From positions 1,507,900 through 1,571,899 of the forward strand of contig NMRB01000001.1 in the NCBI GenBank assembly GCA_002633025.1: a stretch of 64,000 bases of DNA, written 5' to 3'. Below the pieces are notes generated by a model. It saw only the letters and a list, made by a program, of their open reading frames with translations, did not search any database and was not told the DNA's origin. The stretch is from Notospermus geniculatus. Its lineage: Eukaryota > Nemertea > Pilidiophora > Heteronemertea > Lineidae. The position numbers and the translations under genes were made by a program. Below, piece by piece: positions 59,217-64,000 of this stretch (positions are counted from its first letter, which is position 1; every line of letters starts with the position of its first letter).

Positions 59217-61000
59217 GATAAACCTTTCAAATGATACATTTACATACAGACCATCAAAGACCATACTATCATATAAAACAATGGGCTCAAGAGCACATTG
59301 AATTGCTTATCTCCTGGTTATGGAAAGGTTGATCATGGTAAGTGGAAATGACAAAAAATACTGGGTTTATCGATCATGATAACTGACCAGAAATAGGCGG
59401 AAATGATACACTGTAGTGGTTGAACATAATTGATTGCTTTACTACTCAGCTGGACTCTTCCTGAAAAAAGGTGAGCTACCGCGGTCATAATGTACAAACA
59501 TAATCGTTTAATCATCGGAATACTTTATCAATAGATCACATAATAACCCAGAAATGGGCTTTCAGTGAACACCTGGGATTACTCCTTCATCGTATGCATG
59601 TTTATGCAATTATATTGGGCATCAGATTTTAAAATCGATAATGAAAATGATAGTCGGCAGTGGTCGGACAATCAGTGATCATATTCAACTAAATGGAGCA
59701 TTCTTGCAATAAGCAAGACACAGGAATGTTACAAACAATACTTACAAGGAAGGAGATTAAACTGCTTTGGTCTTGCGAGAACTGAGGTCATAGCCAAGTC
59801 AGTTTAGAGGACATCCTCTTAAAGAATTGACAGAACATCCACAAGATGGACCTCAGTCCACTAAAAGTGGCAGCACAAGGATACATTTTGATGATATATG
59901 AAAATTGAAATGAGGCATTGGACATATTCTCCTCTGCTGCGGACAGACAGACTGCTGTGACAATATGACATCAGAATGGACATGAACATAGTCAACATTT
60001 GATTATGATTGTTCAGGGGTTTGATTACAATGCCAAACATGGAAAACTCAGTTATTAAGTTAAATTTGAATTTGAATTACTTCTTGATTATAACTCCTTC
60101 GAGAGCCCAAGGCCTAATAAAAGTGGAGAAGTCAGTCAGTGGCATGAAACATGAAATTTTCTTCACTGCACGATTATGTTTGAAAACCTTGTAATTGGCT
60201 AGAAGGAATGAATAAAAATTTCATACCAATGGAAGGCCAGGATGAATACAGGACTGTCAGTGTCATGTACGGGACACATTACTCGCACAGGCATTAAACA
60301 ATATGACGGCTTCAAGGACAAAAGTTTCAATCAAGAAGTTTCAGTAAGTGCCAATGAAATCTTTCACCAGGGAAGCACTAAAAAAATATATCTCTATTCT
60401 GTACAGTGATTCTCCAAACCTGTTCCTCCCAGGACAATCAATAATTGTATTCGAGCGTAACTCCCTTTCAGTAATGAATGTTGACTGCCGTACATTTTAT
60501 GAAAGAAACTGTACATTTAAATGTACAAGCAAATCTGACATGCAGAACAAGAATGAAATTACTGAAGGTGGATTCAGTCAGTTATTGCATTGTAAACACA
60601 CCAATGGACAAGAGTTTTAATGGGACTTTTGGGACCAGCTTGCAACCTACCGGTAGATACATTTAATGGTCAAGGCTCAATGCCTATATTTCTGATACTC
60701 CAGTGCCTGATAATCTTTGTAGTGGAAAAACCTGAAGTGCTTTAGAAGGATAGTATCGCTATGTGTGCATCGGATAGCACACATAATCTCATGAGATCAA
60801 TGAAACTGTTCATTAAGCAAGAGGAATCCTACTGCTATATTTGATCTAACAAGATATTTATATCCCTGTTTAAATCCATTTTGATACACAACCCATATGC
60901 TTACCCAATTACAAATACCATCAAATGGTAAGCAGGCATTAGTACACAGTGCAATCTGCCATTGGTAAAAACCTTGAAGTCTCACAGGTATCAACACTTG

Positions 61001-61188
61001 AAAATAACAACGGTCCTACCTACAGTGACGACACCCCTTACACAGAAATATAATAATAAGATCGCTATTTACAATTTATACTTGACCTTGGAATGGTGAT
61101 CCAAAATGACGATGACTGACACATGATGAACACGTGAAAACAGATGAGACATTTACAATGAGAAAATTCATAGCCTTGCCGATTTGAG
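61001..61188 (-). repeat. diverged copy of the MDH2-B 3' UTR segment 54364-54530
   Basis: Shared blocks in order: aaaataacaac, cacacaaatatataataa / acacagaaatataataata, gatgataatcca / atggtgatccaaaa, and atagccttgccgatttgag / cacagccttgctgatttgag. Identity is roughly two-thirds by eye. Either a remnant of a further MDH2 duplication or an old dispersed repeat. Confidence 0.5.
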
Positions 61189-61208
61189 GTGGAGTATTCC
61201 CAGCATTA

Positions 61209-61222
61209 CCGCCATCTGGTGG
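61209..61222 (-). promoter_or_regulatory. perfect CTCF-core match (ccaccagatggcgg)
   Basis: Minus-strand CCACCAGATGGCGG matches all 14 positions of the animal CTCF core CCASYAGRKGGCRS. Binding is not demonstrated. Confidence 0.4.
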
Positions 61223-64000
61223 CGCAGAACAACCACATGAAATATTCTTACCCAAATCAATTACTTTGAACAACGAAATAAATGTTTTGTATTCAGGACT
61301 TCTGAATATCTTGCATTTTTCAAAATGAATGGAGGTCATACCCCACATGTAAGACACGCATCTCAAAGTTGTATCCGAAAATGACTTCATGCACAGAAGG
61401 GTAGTATGATCATGAGAGAGAAATGGGTATCAAATGGTCAATTTTCTCAAAATCAGAACGCACAAGCGGCATTGTAATGCAGGATTAACTAACATCATCA
61501 AACTTAAACCAAACATAACACATCCCTAATGACCAAGATAACTCAACTGTGATCACAACAAATCTGAAAACAACATAGGAAGAAGTGAGAATACAAGATC
61601 AATGGTGACTATACAAGGTCACTCATTTCAAAACAAAAACATGGATAACTAAACTTTCAGTCAACTCTAGGTACAAAACAACACTTAGTCTAGTTTTCTC
61701 CCATATTGATTTCAAAAAGTGGATTTTTAAATAAGGGTTCTTGGTTTTAAAGCATGCAAGACCAACACATTTTCGTGATTCACCAAAAAAAGAAATGAAG
61801 CTTAGGACTGAGAAATACTCAATTGGGGAGAAGACCTCAACTCCCTTGGGCCAAACTCAAACAGGAAATGATGAATTTGCAAACATTTTCCCCTGAAGAG
61901 AGTTAAGATGCATCAAATGGCAAGGCTATATTCTATACAGACGACAATGATGAATGGCTGCTTGATAAAATCTGTACACTCCCAGCAGTCATCAGCCCAA
62001 CCCCTCCCAGTTTAACAACATGGTGCCCTTGAGATACCAGTCCAACACATCGAGAATGTGCTTTTTGACACCCTAGCACCAAATAAAATACCTAATAATG
62101 ATAATAGCAAACCTAGAATTGTGACCAGCTATTTACAGCCATTTTTCTATGACTTTTTGAACACTAAATACCTGAATACCAATCCCACATTGAACATGGT
62201 AATTTTGGCCAGTACCGTACTGAACACAATCAGGGCCAAATTGATTTGCGATAAAATATGTGCAAAGAATTACGTGCTAGATTACAACAAATCATAATTA
62301 GTTGCTTTTAAGACACATCTTCTAATAATTCCGATAATCAGACAGAAAGATATTTAAAGCACAATCATTTTTAATTTCTTTTTTCTTAAGGACTTTCCCC
62401 AGATTCATCCACTTTTAGCCTGTTAATCCTAAAGATTTTGCAAAGCAAGCTGGAAAGTAAATAACCTTAGTTACTTACCAGTGGTTAACAGCAAAAAATG
62501 TATCAGAGTCTGATGAAAAGAATATCTCACCTTTCTTTACTTGGACAATACAAGACCTGGTCACAATATCTTACAACATAATTGACAAAGTACTAGCTAA
62601 TAAGACTGGAATTCAGTACGTGCACACAATTTGAGATCTACACTGGTACATATACAATGAACTACTAAGGTGCATATTCCACTTAGCTTATACATAATAT
62701 CCTACACGCACTGAGCCAACACCCACAAAATCACATAAAAATGTATAAAAAAGTATAAAAAGTGTCTAAAACATTACACGCTGACATCATTAAGTGGGCA
62801 GTTTGCATACAAGAAGGAGCAGAGTTTAGACTTTGACCACCAGTGAAAATTCTGCTTGGGTCCTGAAGTTAAAACACTGTTATCATCAATTTCTCTCTTT
62901 GATGTCTAAGAGAAGTTGCTGGAAACTCACCGAGGATGGAGCGGTACTCACAGCAAATAAAATCTTCATTCTGGTGATCAGAGTTCAACAAATATTATAA
63001 TGTCACATACATGACAGTGATGACATGTACATGTAACATTCAGTTCCTGCAAGATATCTGCCAAAGATAAGATTTTACCCTAAGTACATTTTGTAATTTA
63101 ATACAAACTCTTGTGTAGAGGTGATGTCAGCACCTTAGAGAGTACTTCAGTGGTCTGACATTCTTAGAATGTCAGATATTGTCAGATTTGGGTGATGAAA
63201 AAATAAGAACTTGGATTTTGTCAACTTTTGATTGTTTGTTGTGAACGTCAGTGTGGAAGTACTGTGAGGTCTAAAATCGAAATGGTTGACTGGCGTACTG
63301 TTTACAGACGAAGACCCCTCAGTATTCCTCCTTTGTTCTCATGATTGATATTTACAGATTAGTACAAGCAGTGGTTGATGATAAAAAAACACAATAACTT
63401 AAAAAATAAATAAACCTTGTCAAGGTGTTTGTACAGAATACGCAGTTAAAAACGATTGGTGTACATGGTAATGGTATGAGACAAGTGATATATGACAGCT
63501 GTACACCAAGTCAGTAGACTAGATATCTAGCTAAGACCGTCCTTGATAACTCTCAGAACAGATGCAGGGTCAATACTGCCATGACGCCATGCTATAAGTT
63601 CAACATATTAAATTGCAACCAACAGCATGTACAAAGTATCCAACGAAATTTACATTAGATGTGTGGTTACATTTAGACAGAATGCATTTAAAGCATGCTA
63701 AATGCACACGGTGCTCCCTTTCTGAAGGGGTTATCAAATATTTTATTCTTAACTTACTGTCACACATTGCATTCTGCATTAAATATCCTAATACGTTTTC
63801 AACACATTCTCATAGGCAATATGGCTGCCTCTGTCCTGAGGTCAAGGTTACATATCTTAAGACTGAATCACACGTACAGGACTACATAATCGGTTTAAGG
63901 GACATCCTCTTTGATATGGATCAGCAAGCAATGATCAAAATAAATACCATAAATGCTCGTTCCGCAAATGTTCACTTGTTGTGTTAAAAAATTACAAATC

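Larger units (their letters stand above)
59220..64000. other. AT-rich non-coding stretch, no gene seen
   Basis: No exon with family similarity or consistent splice/phase structure was found. The open frames (up to 124 codons at 63613) look like chance. It is probably 3' UTR or intergenic DNA. 61001-61188 resembles the MDH2-B 3' UTR (see separate entry). Confidence 0.5.

Noticed and set aside
63613-63987. 124-aa open frame near the window end as a gene
   Set aside because: No recognisable domain, splice context or initiation context; composition is like the surrounding non-coding DNA.

Overview
This is an invertebrate animal nuclear genome window. Six recognisable, intron-rich, single-domain metazoan genes and one unrecognised gene are spread over 64 kb, with GT-AG introns, tRNA-derived SINEs, many short inverted-repeat elements and scattered short palindromes such as aggcct and accggt. 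The gene set and repeat style suggest an invertebrate deuterostome, perhaps an echinoderm. That is inference; nothing here fixes the species.

Layout. 1-2.9 kb: GC-rich repeat cluster and a long perfect palindrome. 2.98-6.04 kb (+): a GLTP-domain glycolipid/ceramide-phosphate transfer protein. 10.49-13.02 kb (-): SGF29, the H3K4me3 reader of SAGA. 13.0-15.4 kb: divergent intergenic stretch with repeated GGTGGCAG (CTCF-core-like) motifs. 15.37-18.87 kb (+): RNF185, a membrane RING E3 ligase. 22.70-27.12 kb (-): RABGEF1/Rabex-5, with its first three coding exons repeated at 28.8-31.1 kb. 28-36 kb: transposons and duplicated flank. 36.4-38.5 kb (+): a six-exon gene I do not recognise. 42.8-50.6 kb (-): mitochondrial malate dehydrogenase copy A, with its last three exons repeated at 41.3-42.0 kb. 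50.96-53.04 kb (+): STYXL1, a rhodanese/pseudophosphatase protein, head-to-head with MDH2-A across 380 bp. 55.0-58.7 kb (-): a second MDH2 copy (B). 59-64 kb: no coding sequence seen, probably the 3' UTR or downstream region of an off-window minus-strand gene.

Two themes matter. First, every isolated single N (603, 28788, 32022, 33705, 42712, 45646, 49788) lies at or close to an edge of a near-identical repeat. This is the pattern expected when two divergent haplotypes are laid end to end in a draft assembly. Most 'duplicated' exons here are therefore probably false duplications, but the allele pairs expose three polymorphic mobile-element insertions with clean empty sites. Second, MDH2 and STYXL1 are head-to-head neighbours in human too (7q11.23), so this looks like an ancient bidirectional promoter pair. 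Here it is followed by a real second MDH2 gene whose exons 2-4 are almost identical to copy A while exons 5-8 are diverged. Both MDH2 promoters carry an ETS/GABP-like site next to an NRF-1-like site.

Exon coordinates were derived by hand from splice signals, reading frame and remembered family conservation. No alignment or database search was run.
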